A DNA stretch of 64,000 nt from Sphingomonas adhaesiva (GCF_036946125.1 NZ_JAQIJT010000002.1:2044001-2108000), one strand, 5' to 3'. Shown: positions 1 through 9,768, counted from the stretch's first letter. Notes: a model not told the origin generated them from the letters alone. Translations and numbers: made by a program.

Positions 1-2
1 TG

Positions 3-1286
3 ATGGCGGACGGCGTCTACGGCTTCGACGCCGACATCCGCGATGTCGAGGATGACGCCGAAGAGGGGATAGCGGTCGCGGGCAGCACCGGCTTTACCGC
101 GCCGGAGACGATCGCCGCCGACCGGATCAGCGTCGACGGCACCACCTTGCGCTTCGCCGATACGCGCACGTTGCGCAGCGTGCCGTCCGCCGCCCCCGGG
201 CTGTCGACGGTTCCGGGCGCGCTGCTTGCGGTACGCGGCTATTTCGGCGAAGGCGGGGCGCCGGCGATCCTGGCCGGCACCGCGTACGGTAGCGAGGCGT
301 CGGGGCTGCGCGCGGCCACGGCCGCCGACTTCTCCAATGCCGATGCGTTCGTGCTGAGCGACGGCGCGGGCAACAATCGCTACCCGATCACCGGCGGCAG
401 CGTCGGGGCCGAGGTCCGCCAGCCGCTGACCGCCGCGGAGGTGCGCGCCGCGCTGGAGGCGGCGTTCGCGATCATGACGCGCGCACGCGCGCAGATCCGC
501 CGTCCGCTCGACAGCCGCGCGCAGGTGTCGATCACCGTCGTCGACACGCGCGGCACCCCGCTGGGGCTGGTGCGCGCGCCCGATGCGCCGATCTTCGGTA
601 CCGACGTCGCCTTGCAGAAGGCGCGCAGCGCGGCCTTCTTCTCCGCCGCCGACGCCGGTGCGCAGCTGACCGCGGCGGGCGGCGAGGGTCCGGCCTATGC
701 CGCCGCGTTCCGCAGCTTCCTGTCCGATCCGGCGGCACTGACCGGGCGCACCGCCTTTTCCGCGCGCGCACTCGGCAATCTGGCACGACCGTATTTCCCG
801 GATGGCGAGGTGGGGCGCCCGCAGGGGCCGCTGTCGCGCGACATCGCGGACTTCAACCCGTTTTCGACCGGGCTTCAGTCGGCATTGGTGATCGGCAATC
901 TGGCCGCGCATATCGGCTATGTCGCGAGCGGGGGCGCGGACACCCCGGTCGGCTGTACGACCCTGCCCGCCACCGGCAGCGGGCGCGCGCGGCTCGCCAA
1001 CGGGTTGCAGATCTTCCCCGGCGGCGTGCCCATCTACCGCGGCGACACGCTGGTCGGCGCGATCGGCGTGTCGGGGGACGGCATCGACCAGGACGACATG
1101 ATCGCGTTCCTGGGGGCCAACGACGGCGGCATGGTGACGAAGGCGTTCGGCAATGCCGCCCCGGCGATGCGCTCCGACCGTGTCGTCATCCGCGTCGGCG
1201 GCAACGACGTGCGGCTGCGCTGGGTCGGCTGCCCGTTCGCGCCCTTCCTCGATACGAGCGACCAGAATGCCTGTTCGGGCAAATAG
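3..1286 (+). CDS. GlcG/HbpS-family haem-binding-like protein (5' end cut by window)
   Basis: The reading frame is open to the left edge, so the true start is probably outside; 427 codons are visible. The second half resembles the GlcG/HbpS family: a helix region (LTAAEVRAALEAAFAIMTRA, about 140-160), a strand VSITVVDTRGTPLGLVR, a stretch LQKARSAAFF, and near the C-terminus GGVPIYRGDTLVGAIGVSGD followed by an aspartate pair. HbpS proteins bind haem and act as extracellular redox sensors; GlcG members are uncharacterised. The first 140 residues match nothing I recognise. The stop lies inside the next gene (20-base overlap), so it is probably the first visible member of the cytochrome operon. 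Haem binding is inferred from the family and the neighbours. Confidence 0.65.
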   Translation: MADGVYGFDADIRDVEDDAEEGIAVAGSTGFTAPETIAADRISVDGTTLRFADTRTLRSVPSAAPGLSTVPGALLAVRGYFGEGGAPAILAGTAYGSEASGLRAATAADFSNADAFVLSDGAGNNRYPITGGSVGAEVRQPLTAAEVRAALEAAFAIMTRARAQIRRPLDSRAQVSITVVDTRGTPLGLVRAPDAPIFGTDVALQKARSAAFFSAADAGAQLTAAGGEGPAYAAAFRSFLSDPAALTGRTAFSARALGNLARPYFPDGEVGRPQGPLSRDIADFNPFSTGLQSALVIGNLAAHIGYVASGGADTPVGCTTLPATGSGRARLANGLQIFPGGVPIYRGDTLVGAIGVSGDGIDQDDMIAFLGANDGGMVTKAFGNAAPAMRSDRVVIRVGGNDVRLRWVGCPFAPFLDTSDQNACSGK

Positions 1287-3273
1287 GCTGGCGCTGCTGC
1301 TGACGGTCGCGGCGCTGCCCGCGCACGCCCAGACGCCAACCCATGCTCCCCCGACCGGCGATCCGGTCGCGGATACCGTCCGCACCGGCGCACCGCTGCC
1401 CGCCCGCCCCGACGTCCCCTCGCCCGGCCCGCAGGCGCAGCTGGAGCCCGCCCCCGCCGGCGATGCCGCGCTGCTCGAGCCGCAGGCGGTCGACGCCCCG
1501 CCCCCGCCCGATCCGCTCGACGATGCGCTGCTGCCCGGCCGCCGCCGCCCCGGCGCAGCCCCCGCCGCGCTGCCCGAACGCGTGACGCAGGTGAACCCCG
1601 GCGCGGTCGCCCCGCCCTCGCCCAATGCCTTTCCCGAGCATGAGTTCGCGGTCCCCGACCGCTGGCGCCTGGTCCACGCCTTGTGTCCCGATCCGCTCTA
1701 TACCGCGGTCCACGCGGTATGCCGGTCGAAGCGCGATCCCTATCACCAGAATTTGCTGAAGGGCGACATCCCGCTCGATCCCGCGAAGGTGGGACCGTTG
1801 CCGATCACCGGACACGACTGGTTCCTGGTGCTGAGCGGGATCAGCGATACCGTGGTCGAGCCGCGCTCCTTCCCCACCCCCGTCGGCGTGCAGACGACGA
1901 GCCGCCCGGACAGCCTGGACGTGTTCGGCAAGACCTCCAGCATCGTCTTCTCGCAGACGTTCACCGCGTCCGCCGCGCTCATCAAGGGGCTGACCGCGTT
2001 CAAGCCGCCCGAGATCGAGTATCGCGTCACGCTGGCGGTGAACTACAATTACGCGGCCATCCCGGAGCGGCGCATCCTGTCGGTGCAGCCGTCGCGGCCG
2101 CCCCATCGCCACGATGCCTTCGTCGGCGTGCAGGAAGCGTTCGTCGACTATCACCTGCGCAACGTGTCGGACCGCTACGACTTCGACTCGGTGCGCATCG
2201 GCATCCAGGGGTTCCAGGCCGATTTCCGCGGCTTCCTGTTCAACGACAACCAGCCGGGCGTGCGGCTGTTCGGCAACCGCGACAACAACCGCTTCCAGTA
2301 TAATCTCGCGATCTTCGGCCGGCTGGAAAAGGACACCAATTCCGGGCTGAACGACCTCACGCGCACGCCGCGCAAGGACGTCGTGTTCCTGGCGAACGTG
2401 TATCGGCAGGACCTGCCCGTGCCCGGTTTCACCAGCCAGGTGACGCTCGCCTACAACGCCAATCGCGAGCGCCGGAACATCCAGATCGATACCAACGGCT
2501 TCCCGGTGCGCCCGGCGCTGCTCGGAGATCTTCGCGGGCGCAATTACGACGTGGTCTATGCCGGCTATAACGGCGACGGGCATATCGGGCGGCTGAACCT
2601 GACCGCGTCGGGCTATGTGGCGCTGGGGCAGGACCGCAACAGCTTCTTCACCAGCCGCCCCGCGCGCATCCGCGCCTTCTTCGCCGCGGTGGAGCCGTCG
2701 ATCGACTTCGACTGGCTCCGCGTGCGCGGCGCCGCACTCTACGCCAGCGGCGACGGCAACCCCTACGACGATGTCGAGGGCGGCTATGACGCGATCGTCG
2801 AGAACCCGATCTTCGCCGGGGCCGACACCAGCTACTGGATCCGCCAGTCGATCCCGTTCGCGGGCGGCGGGCGCGCGATCGGGGTCAACGGGCGCAACGG
2901 CGTGCTCGCGTCGCTGCGCTCGTCGAAGGATCAGGGTCAGTCGAACTTCAACAACCCCGGCACCGTCCTGTTCGGCGTCGGCGCGGATGCGGACCTGACC
3001 CCGCAGTGGCGGTTGTCGGCGAACGTCAATCACCTGTCGTTCGCCAACACCGCGACGTTGCAGGCATTGCGCGTCGAGGGATCGATCCCGCGTGAGATCG
3101 GCTGGGACCTGTCGACCGCCGCGATCTGGCGCCCGCATTTCACGCAGAACCTCGTCTTCCGCCTGTCCGCCGCGGTGTTGCAGGCGGGGCGGGGCTTCCG
3201 CGACCTCTTCGCGCAATCGAACGGCAGCCGGCGCTACCATTCGATCCTCGCCAATGCGATCGTGACCTATTGA
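1267..3273 (+). CDS. Predicted outer-membrane beta-barrel protein of the multiheme locus
   Basis: A 668-residue protein. The ATG at 1267 was chosen because it gives a clean signal peptide (MPVRANRLALLLTVAALPAHA) and a short overlap with the previous gene. Residues about 25-125 are very rich in Pro and Ala, a likely periplasmic linker. From about residue 180 the protein is a run of alternating amphipathic strands (for example EIEYRVTLAVNYNYA and FTSQVTLAYNANRE) and it ends in an aromatic residue (ANAIVTY), the usual C-terminal signal of outer-membrane barrels. It contains no CXXCH. Its stop overlaps the start of the decaheme gene (TGATG), so the two are translationally coupled, as in porin-cytochrome conduits. 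I see no clear similarity to MtrB, so the role as conduit barrel is inference. Confidence 0.6.
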   Translation: MPVRANRLALLLTVAALPAHAQTPTHAPPTGDPVADTVRTGAPLPARPDVPSPGPQAQLEPAPAGDAALLEPQAVDAPPPPDPLDDALLPGRRRPGAAPAALPERVTQVNPGAVAPPSPNAFPEHEFAVPDRWRLVHALCPDPLYTAVHAVCRSKRDPYHQNLLKGDIPLDPAKVGPLPITGHDWFLVLSGISDTVVEPRSFPTPVGVQTTSRPDSLDVFGKTSSIVFSQTFTASAALIKGLTAFKPPEIEYRVTLAVNYNYAAIPERRILSVQPSRPPHRHDAFVGVQEAFVDYHLRNVSDRYDFDSVRIGIQGFQADFRGFLFNDNQPGVRLFGNRDNNRFQYNLAIFGRLEKDTNSGLNDLTRTPRKDVVFLANVYRQDLPVPGFTSQVTLAYNANRERRNIQIDTNGFPVRPALLGDLRGRNYDVVYAGYNGDGHIGRLNLTASGYVALGQDRNSFFTSRPARIRAFFAAVEPSIDFDWLRVRGAALYASGDGNPYDDVEGGYDAIVENPIFAGADTSYWIRQSIPFAGGGRAIGVNGRNGVLASLRSSKDQGQSNFNNPGTVLFGVGADADLTPQWRLSANVNHLSFANTATLQALRVEGSIPREIGWDLSTAAIWRPHFTQNLVFRLSAAVLQAGRGFRDLFAQSNGSRRYHSILANAIVTY

Positions 3274-6200
3274 TGCGTGCTGCCCTCTCCATGATCCGCT
3301 CGGTCGCGCTGCTGCTGGCGCTCGCCTTCGCGGCATCGATGGCGCTGGCCTCGGACGCGGAGCACCCCCGCACGATCACCTATGCCGTCACGCCAGACGC
3401 GCCGGCGTCCCAGTCGCAGGCGGCGGCGGATGCGAAGAGCGCAGGCTGCCTCGGCTGCCATTCGGCGAGCGATGCCAGGTCGATGCACGTCAGCCAGGCG
3501 GTCGTGCTGGGTTGCACCGACTGCCACGGCGGCGATGCGACGGTGAGGGTCCCGGCCAGCCTGAAACAGGACGACGCCGGCTATGTCGCGGCGCGCGACA
3601 CGGCGCACGTCCTGCCGCGCTATCCGCAAAGCTGGGGCTGGCCGCGGTCCGCCAACCCGAAGCGATCCTATGCGCTGCTCAATCGCGAGGCGCCGGAGTT
3701 CATCCGCTTCGTCAATCCGTCCGACTATCGCGTCGCGCGTCAGGCGTGCGGCGCGTGCCATCTGGAGATCATCCAGGCGTCCGAGCGCTCGCTGATGGCG
3801 ACGGGCGCGATGCTGTGGGGCGGGGCCGCGTACAATAACGGCATCGCCCCCTATAAGAATTACAAGTTCGGCGAGGCGTTCACCCGCACCGGCGAGCCCG
3901 CCAGGCTGCTGTCGCCGGGCAGGCCGGTCGGTACCGTCACCCCGCAGCAGGCGGCGCGCGGTGCGCTGCCCGAGCTCTACCCGCTGCCGACATGGCAGGT
4001 GGTGCCCCCCGCCGACGTCTTTCGCGTGTTCGAGCGCGGCGGGCGCAACATCGGGACGCAGTTCGCGGAGGTCGGCCTGCCCAACCCCTCGGGCAGCATC
4101 CAGCGGCTGGAGGAGCCGGGACGCCCCGACCTGAAACAGTCGAACCGCGGCCCCGGCACCGGCCTGCGCGTCGCGATCCCCGTGCTCAACATCCACAAGA
4201 CGCGGCTCAACGATCCCTTCACGACGATGATGGGCACCAACGACCAGCCCGGCGACTATCGCTCGTCGGGCTGCGCCAGCTGCCATGTCGTCTATGCCAA
4301 CGACCGCGATCCGAAACATTCGCTCGGCTGGGCGCAATATGGCCGCGACGGGCAGACCGCGACGGTCGATCCGACGATCGCCACGCTGATGGAACGCGCC
4401 GCGGCCGACCTGCATGGCGGGCACGACGCGCCGCCCGCGAACCATCCGATCGGCGCGATCAAGGAGAGCGGGCATCCGGTGAAGCACGCCTTCACCCGCG
4501 CGATCCCGACCGCGCAATGCATGAATTGCCACATGCACCAGCCGAACATCTTCCTGAACTCCTACCTCGGCTATACGATGTGGGATTACGAGGCGGATGC
4601 GCCGCTGATGTGGCCGGACAAGCAGAAATTCCCGAGCGCCGCGGAGACGCGCGCGATCAACGAGCGCAATCCGGAGGCCGCCGCCGCGCGCGGCAAATGG
4701 GGCGACGTCGACTTCCTGCGCCGCGTCTACGACGACGTGAACCCGAAGGCGAAGGACACGCAGTTCGCAGACTATCACGGCCATGGCTGGAATTTCCGGG
4801 CAGTCTACAAACGCGATCGCGAGGGCCACCTGCTCGACGCCGCGGGCAACCGCATCGCCGCCGACGATCCGGAGAAGTTCCGCAAGAGCGGCATGGGCGA
4901 GTTCGCGCCCGTCGGCGAGCAGAAGGGCAAGGCGGTCCATCTGATGGACATCCATGCCGAAAAGGGCATGCAATGCGCCGACTGCCACTTCGCGCAGGAC
5001 AGCCACGGCAACGGGCTGATCTACGGCGAGGTCGCCAATGCGGTCGAGATCGGGTGCAAGGATTGTCACGGCACCGCCGATGCCTATCCCACACTCAGGA
5101 CCTCCGGCCCGGCCGCGCGTCCCGGCGGCACCGACCTGACCCTGCTGCGCAATCCCGATGGCCAGCCGCGGTTCGAATGGAGCACCGATGCCGCCGGCCG
5201 GCGGCGGCTGCTGCAACGCTCGATCGTCGACCCCCGGCTCGCCTGGCCGGTGAAGCTGGTACGCAATTCGGTGGATCGCAGCGATCCCGAGTTCAACGCC
5301 AAGGCGGCGCGCGCCAAGCTGATGGGGCGCGAGGGCATGGACACCGGGCGCTTCACCTTCGGCCCCGGCATTCCCGCCAGCGCACGCGCGCATTCGCCGG
5401 ACAAGGTCGCGTGCTTCACCTGCCATCTGTCGTGGACGACGTCGTGTGGCGGCTGCCACCTGCCGATCGAGGCGAACTGGAAGACGACGACGCACAAGTA
5501 CGAGGGCGAGGAGACGCGTAATTTCGCGACATACAACCCGCAGGTCGCGCGCGACGACATGTTCCAGCTCGGCATCCACATGACGACCAAGGGCAACCAG
5601 GTCGCGCCGGTGCGCTCCACCTCCGCGCTGGTGCTGTCGTCGACCAACGTCAACCGCGAGCGGATCTACGTCCAGCAGCCGCCGATCAGCGCGATCGGCT
5701 TCTCCAGCCAAGCCTTCGCGCCGCACTTCCCGCACACGGTCCGCACGACCGAGACGAAGCAGTGCAGCGACTGCCATCTGTCGGCGGCGAACGACAACAA
5801 CGCGATCATGTCGCAGCTGTTGCTGCTGGGGACCGGCAGCGTGAACTTCGTGGGGCTGAACGCTTGGCTCGGCCTGGATCGCGGGATCGAGGCGGTGCGC
5901 GTGACCGAGTGGGACGAGCCGCAGGCGGTGTTCGGCTCCTACCTGCATCGCTACGCCTATCCCGAATGGTATCGCCAGCATGTCGAGCGCAACAGGCGCG
6001 AGCTGGTCGGCTGGAACCGCGGCCGCACGTTCAACGGCAAGCTGTCGGGCGAGCGCGACGCGCGCGAGGCGATCTTCAATTCGGTGCAGAGGACCGGCGA
6101 CGCGGCACGCTGCGTCCAGCTGCGCGGCGAATATCTGTATGTCGCCGAAGGGCGCGGCGGTTTCCGCGTCTATGACGTCGCCTCGATCGCGAACAAGGGC

Positions 6201-7253
6201 GTGTCGGACCGCATCCTGACCGCGCCCTTCTCGAAGCTGGGCCACGACACGCATGTCGCGAGCCGCAATGCGACCTGCATGGCGCTGCCGACGACGCAGC
6301 CGATCAACCCGCTGCGCAACACCCCCGCGATGCGCGCCGCCAATCAGGAACAGCCGTTCGACCCGATCTATCACTATGCCGCGATCACCGATGCGGAGGA
6401 AGGGCTGATCCTCGTCAACGTCGACACGATGGCGGACGGCGAGCCGCGCAACAATTTCCTGAAGCGCGCGGTGACGTGGAACCCGGACGGCGCGCTGACC
6501 GGCGCGCGCCACGTGATCCTGGCGGGGCATATCGCCTATGTCGCGACGCCGCGCGGGCTGGCGGTCGTCGACCTTGCCGATCCGCTGCGGCCCCGGCTGA
6601 CCGCGCAGGTGCCGCTGGAGGATGCGCGCGCCAGTGCGATCCAGTTCCGTTACCTGTGGGTCACGACCGCGCGCGGGCTTCAGGTGCTGGACGTCACCGA
6701 CCTGCGTCGCCCGAAGCTGCTGCCCGCCACGGTGCCGCTGGCGGATGCGCGCCGCGTCTACGTCGCGCGAACCTACGCCTATGTCGCGGCGGGGCGCGAG
6801 GGGCTGGCGATCGTCAACGTCACCAACCCGGAGGCGCCGCGGATGCTGCGCAAGGAGACGTTCGGCGGCGCGCTGGCCGACGCGTCCGACGTGGTGGTGG
6901 GCGCGACCAACGCGTCGCTGTTCGCCTATGTCGCGGACGGCAGCGGCGGGCTGAAGGTCGTCCAGCTGTATTCGCCCGCGACCCAGCCCGATTTCTACGG
7001 CTTCTCGCCCGAGCCGCGCCCCGAGCTGATCGCGTGGGCGCGCACCCCCAGCCCCGCCCGGGCGATCTCGCGCGGGCTCGACCGCGACCGCGCGGTGGAC
7101 GAAACCGGCGGACAGGTCGCGGTGTTCGGCCGGCTCGGCTCCCGCCCGTTCAACCGCGCCGAGATGGAGCGGCTGTTCCTCAACCGCCGCGGCATCCCGT
7201 GGAAGGTGGTCGACCGCGCCGACATGACCGACTGGGTCGCGGCGACGCGCTGA
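3273..7253 (+). CDS. Secreted decaheme c-type cytochrome with C-terminal LVIVD-repeat propeller
   Basis: A 1326-residue exported protein; the signal peptide is MIRSVALLLALAFAASMALA, starting a few residues in. The ATG at 3273 shares one base with the upstream stop; an in-frame TTG lies just before it and an ATG at 3291 is an alternative. Ten CXXCH motifs are present: CLGCH, CTDCH, CGACH, CASCH, CMNCH, CADCH, CKDCH, CFTCH, CGGCH and CSDCH, all between about residues 59 and 835. From about 945 to 1250 come repeated strands of the type LYVAEGRGGFRVYDV, AYVATPRGLAVVDL, LWVTTARGLQVLDV and AYVAAGREGLAIVNV, typical of the LVIVD propeller repeat. Multiheme proteins of this kind move electrons across or outside the periplasm; the propeller may serve docking. 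The partner and substrate are unknown. Confidence 0.85.
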   Translation: MRAALSMIRSVALLLALAFAASMALASDAEHPRTITYAVTPDAPASQSQAAADAKSAGCLGCHSASDARSMHVSQAVVLGCTDCHGGDATVRVPASLKQDDAGYVAARDTAHVLPRYPQSWGWPRSANPKRSYALLNREAPEFIRFVNPSDYRVARQACGACHLEIIQASERSLMATGAMLWGGAAYNNGIAPYKNYKFGEAFTRTGEPARLLSPGRPVGTVTPQQAARGALPELYPLPTWQVVPPADVFRVFERGGRNIGTQFAEVGLPNPSGSIQRLEEPGRPDLKQSNRGPGTGLRVAIPVLNIHKTRLNDPFTTMMGTNDQPGDYRSSGCASCHVVYANDRDPKHSLGWAQYGRDGQTATVDPTIATLMERAAADLHGGHDAPPANHPIGAIKESGHPVKHAFTRAIPTAQCMNCHMHQPNIFLNSYLGYTMWDYEADAPLMWPDKQKFPSAAETRAINERNPEAAAARGKWGDVDFLRRVYDDVNPKAKDTQFADYHGHGWNFRAVYKRDREGHLLDAAGNRIAADDPEKFRKSGMGEFAPVGEQKGKAVHLMDIHAEKGMQCADCHFAQDSHGNGLIYGEVANAVEIGCKDCHGTADAYPTLRTSGPAARPGGTDLTLLRNPDGQPRFEWSTDAAGRRRLLQRSIVDPRLAWPVKLVRNSVDRSDPEFNAKAARAKLMGREGMDTGRFTFGPGIPASARAHSPDKVACFTCHLSWTTSCGGCHLPIEANWKTTTHKYEGEETRNFATYNPQVARDDMFQLGIHMTTKGNQVAPVRSTSALVLSSTNVNRERIYVQQPPISAIGFSSQAFAPHFPHTVRTTETKQCSDCHLSAANDNNAIMSQLLLLGTGSVNFVGLNAWLGLDRGIEAVRVTEWDEPQAVFGSYLHRYAYPEWYRQHVERNRRELVGWNRGRTFNGKLSGERDAREAIFNSVQRTGDAARCVQLRGEYLYVAEGRGGFRVYDVASIANKGVSDRILTAPFSKLGHDTHVASRNATCMALPTTQPINPLRNTPAMRAANQEQPFDPIYHYAAITDAEEGLILVNVDTMADGEPRNNFLKRAVTWNPDGALTGARHVILAGHIAYVATPRGLAVVDLADPLRPRLTAQVPLEDARASAIQFRYLWVTTARGLQVLDVTDLRRPKLLPATVPLADARRVYVARTYAYVAAGREGLAIVNVTNPEAPRMLRKETFGGALADASDVVVGATNASLFAYVADGSGGLKVVQLYSPATQPDFYGFSPEPRPELIAWARTPSPARAISRGLDRDRAVDETGGQVAVFGRLGSRPFNRAEMERLFLNRRGIPWKVVDRADMTDWVAATR

Positions 7254-9154
7254 TGCTCGCCGAACTGGGTCTGATCGCGCTGTGGCTGGCCGCGGCGCTG
7301 GCGCTGGCGCAGCTGGTCTGCGCCACGCTGGCGGTCCGCGATCCCGCGAGCGGTGTCGGCGGCGCGGTGCGCCCCGTCGCGGTGGCGCAGGGGCTGCTCG
7401 CCGCGCTGGCGATGGCGGCGCTGACCGCGGCATTCGTCCGCGTCGACCTGTCGCTGGCGCTGGTGGTCGCGAACGATCATCCCGACAAGCCGCTGCTCTA
7501 TCGCTTCGCCGGCGCCTGGGGAAACCACGAGGGCTCGATGCTGCTGTGGGTCACGATCCTGGGCGTCGCGGGCGGTGCGGTCGCGATCCTGGAACGCGCG
7601 CTGGCGCCGCGCACCACGCTCGCAACGCTGGGGGCGCAGGCGTTCCTCGCGCTCGGCTTCCACGCCTTCCTGCTCTTCAGCTCCAATCCGTTCACGCGCA
7701 TCGATCCGGCACCCGCGACCGGCAACGGGCTGAACCCGCTGCTGCAGGACCCGGGCCTCGCCTTCCATCCGCCGACGCTCTACGCCGGCTATGTCGGCCT
7801 CTCGGTCGCCTTTTCCTTTGCGGTCGGGGCGCTGGTGACGCGCGACGTCGGCCCCTCCTTCGCCCGCGCGATGCGCCCGTGGGTGCTGGGCGCCTGGGTC
7901 TTCCTGACGCTCGGCATCACCGCGGGCTCCTATTGGGCCTATTACGAGCTGGGCTGGGGCGGCTGGTGGTTCTGGGACCCGGTCGAAAACGCCAGTCTGA
8001 TGCCGTGGCTTGCCGCGACCGCGCTGCTGCACTCGGTCACGGTGCTCGCGACCCGCGACGGTTTGCGCGCCTGGACGATCCTGCTCGCGGTGGTCGCCTT
8101 TTCGATGAGCATGCTGGGCACGTTCCTGGTGCGCTCGGGCATCCTGACGAGCGTCCACGCCTTCGCGGTCGATCCGGCGCGCGGCGCGTTCATCCTCGCG
8201 CTGCTGGCGCTCTACATCGGCGGCGCGCTGGTGCTGTTCGGGATGCGAGTCGGCACGGTGCGGCGCGGCACGCTGTTCGATCCGCTGAGCCGCGAAGGCG
8301 GGCTGGTGGTCAACAACCTGCTGCTCAGCGTCATCCTGGGCATCGTGCTGATCGGCACGCTGTACCCGATCGTCGCGTCCGCGATGGGGGTGCAGCTGTC
8401 GGTGGGCCCACCGTTCTTCGACCGCGCGGCAGGGCCGGTGGCGCTCGTGCTGCTGCTGGTCATGGCGGTAGGGCCGCTGATCCGCTGGCGTCGCGATACG
8501 GCGCGCGCGGTCGCGCGGCGGGTGCGCTGGCCGGCGGCGGCGCTGGCGGGCGCGGGCGGCGTTCTCCTGATCCTCCACCCCGCGATGGGCGTGTTGCCGT
8601 TGCTGGGGCTGATCGTCGCCACGGGGGTGATCGCGGCTAGCCTCGCGCCGCTGTGGGGGCGCCACCTGCGCCGTACGCCGCTGACGATCTGGGGGATGGT
8701 GGTGGCACATCTGGGCATCGGCGTCAGCCTGGCGGGGATGGCGAGCGACAGCGCCTTCACGCGAGAGACACTGGTCGCCGCTCCGCTGGGCGGCACCGCG
8801 ATGGTAGGGCCGTGGCGCGTGCGCTTCGTCGGGGTCACGCCGACCGCCGGGCCGAACTGGACCGCGGTCGAGGCGCGTCTGGCGGCGAGCCGCGACGGTG
8901 ACATCGACTATATCCTGCGCCCGCAGGCACGGCTGTTCAACGCCCCGATGACCGCCACCAGCGAAAGCGCGATCCGCACCGTGTGGAACGGGCAGCTTTA
9001 TGCCGTGCTGGGTGCGCAGGACGACCGCGGGCGGTGGCAGTTGCGGCTGTGGTGGAAGCCGTTCGTGACGCTGATCTGGCTCGGCGGTGCCCTGGTCGCG
9101 TTCGGCGGCATGCTGTCGCTGGCCGGGCGCTGGCAGCGGAGGCGGGCGCGATGA
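7253..9154 (+). CDS. ccmF: CcmF/NrfE-type cytochrome c haem lyase subunit
   Basis: A 633-residue polytopic membrane protein. It carries the haem-handling WWD motif (GWGGWWFWDPVEN, about 235-246) and histidines typical of CcmF: FHPP at about 172, LLHS at about 260 and SVHAF at about 302. CcmF takes haem from holo-CcmE and ligates it to CXXCH sites of exported apocytochromes. The start overlaps the stop of the decaheme gene (TGATG), so it is made together with its likely client. The rest of a standard ccm set (ccmABC, ccmE, ccmG, ccmH) is not in the window, so this may be a dedicated extra copy, in the way NrfE serves NrfA, or it may rely on a ccm set elsewhere. Confidence 0.88.
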   Translation: MLAELGLIALWLAAALALAQLVCATLAVRDPASGVGGAVRPVAVAQGLLAALAMAALTAAFVRVDLSLALVVANDHPDKPLLYRFAGAWGNHEGSMLLWVTILGVAGGAVAILERALAPRTTLATLGAQAFLALGFHAFLLFSSNPFTRIDPAPATGNGLNPLLQDPGLAFHPPTLYAGYVGLSVAFSFAVGALVTRDVGPSFARAMRPWVLGAWVFLTLGITAGSYWAYYELGWGGWWFWDPVENASLMPWLAATALLHSVTVLATRDGLRAWTILLAVVAFSMSMLGTFLVRSGILTSVHAFAVDPARGAFILALLALYIGGALVLFGMRVGTVRRGTLFDPLSREGGLVVNNLLLSVILGIVLIGTLYPIVASAMGVQLSVGPPFFDRAAGPVALVLLLVMAVGPLIRWRRDTARAVARRVRWPAAALAGAGGVLLILHPAMGVLPLLGLIVATGVIAASLAPLWGRHLRRTPLTIWGMVVAHLGIGVSLAGMASDSAFTRETLVAAPLGGTAMVGPWRVRFVGVTPTAGPNWTAVEARLAASRDGDIDYILRPQARLFNAPMTATSESAIRTVWNGQLYAVLGAQDDRGRWQLRLWWKPFVTLIWLGGALVAFGGMLSLAGRWQRRRAR

Positions 9155-9762
9155 CCGGGTGGTTGCTGCTGATCGCGCTCGTGGCGCTGACCGCGATCGG
9201 GCTGTGGCGCCTCGGCCGGGTGCCGCCCGCGGCGGTCGAGCTGCTGGGCGCCGCCGCGTTGATCGCGGTCGCGGGCTATGTGTGGCAGGGGTCCCCTGCC
9301 CTGCCGGGCAAGCCCACTTCGCCCGCCGGATCGACCTCGGCGCCCGCCGACCGCGCCCTGCTGGCCGCGATCGTCGCAGGGCGCGTCGACAACAGGGAGG
9401 CGGTGCTGTCCGCGGCCGACCGAATGATCGCATCCGGCGCCACGCAGGAAGCGGCGACCGCGATCCAGGCGACGCTCGACCGGCATCCCGGCGACCCCGA
9501 TCTGTGGGTCGGGCTGGGCAACGCGCTGGTCGCGCACAACAACGGCGTGGTCGCCCCCGCCGCGCGGCTCGCCTTCGCCCATGCCGCCACGCTCGCGCCG
9601 GGGCATCCGGGCCCCGCCTTCTTCGCCGGTCTCGCCTATGCCCAATCCGGGCAGGTGGAGGCGGCGCGACGCGAGTGGCGGCGCTTGCTGGCGCGCACGC
9701 CGCCCGGCGCACCGTGGCGCGAGGATCTGGAGCAGAAGCTGCGTTCGCTGGACGCGCGCTAA
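9151..9762 (+). CDS. CcmI/NrfG-like TPR cytochrome c biogenesis protein
   Basis: A 203-residue protein with one or two N-terminal membrane segments (WLLLIALVALTAIGLWRLG and VELLGAAALIAVAGYVW) followed by a tetratricopeptide-like region (DRHPGDPDLWVGLGNALVA, then a helix pair ending HPGPAFFAGLAYAQSGQVEAAR). CcmI/NrfG proteins hold the C-terminal tail of apocytochrome c for the haem lyase. The start overlaps ccmF by the four bases ATGA, as expected for a lyase partner. The final stretch (REWRRLLARTPPGAPWREDL) closely resembles that of the TPR protein at 15915, which suggests the two genes are related duplicates. The stop is six bases from the end of the convergent phosphoesterase gene. Confidence 0.75.
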   Translation: MTGWLLLIALVALTAIGLWRLGRVPPAAVELLGAAALIAVAGYVWQGSPALPGKPTSPAGSTSAPADRALLAAIVAGRVDNREAVLSAADRMIASGATQEAATAIQATLDRHPGDPDLWVGLGNALVAHNNGVVAPAARLAFAHAATLAPGHPGPAFFAGLAYAQSGQVEAARREWRRLLARTPPGAPWREDLEQKLRSLDAR

Positions 9763-9768
9763 CCCGGC

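Noticed and set aside
3267..7433. A 1388-codon open frame on the minus strand opposite the decaheme gene
   Set aside because: It is a GC-driven shadow: very Arg/Ala/Gln-rich with no domain, while the plus frame has ten CXXCH motifs and a signal peptide.
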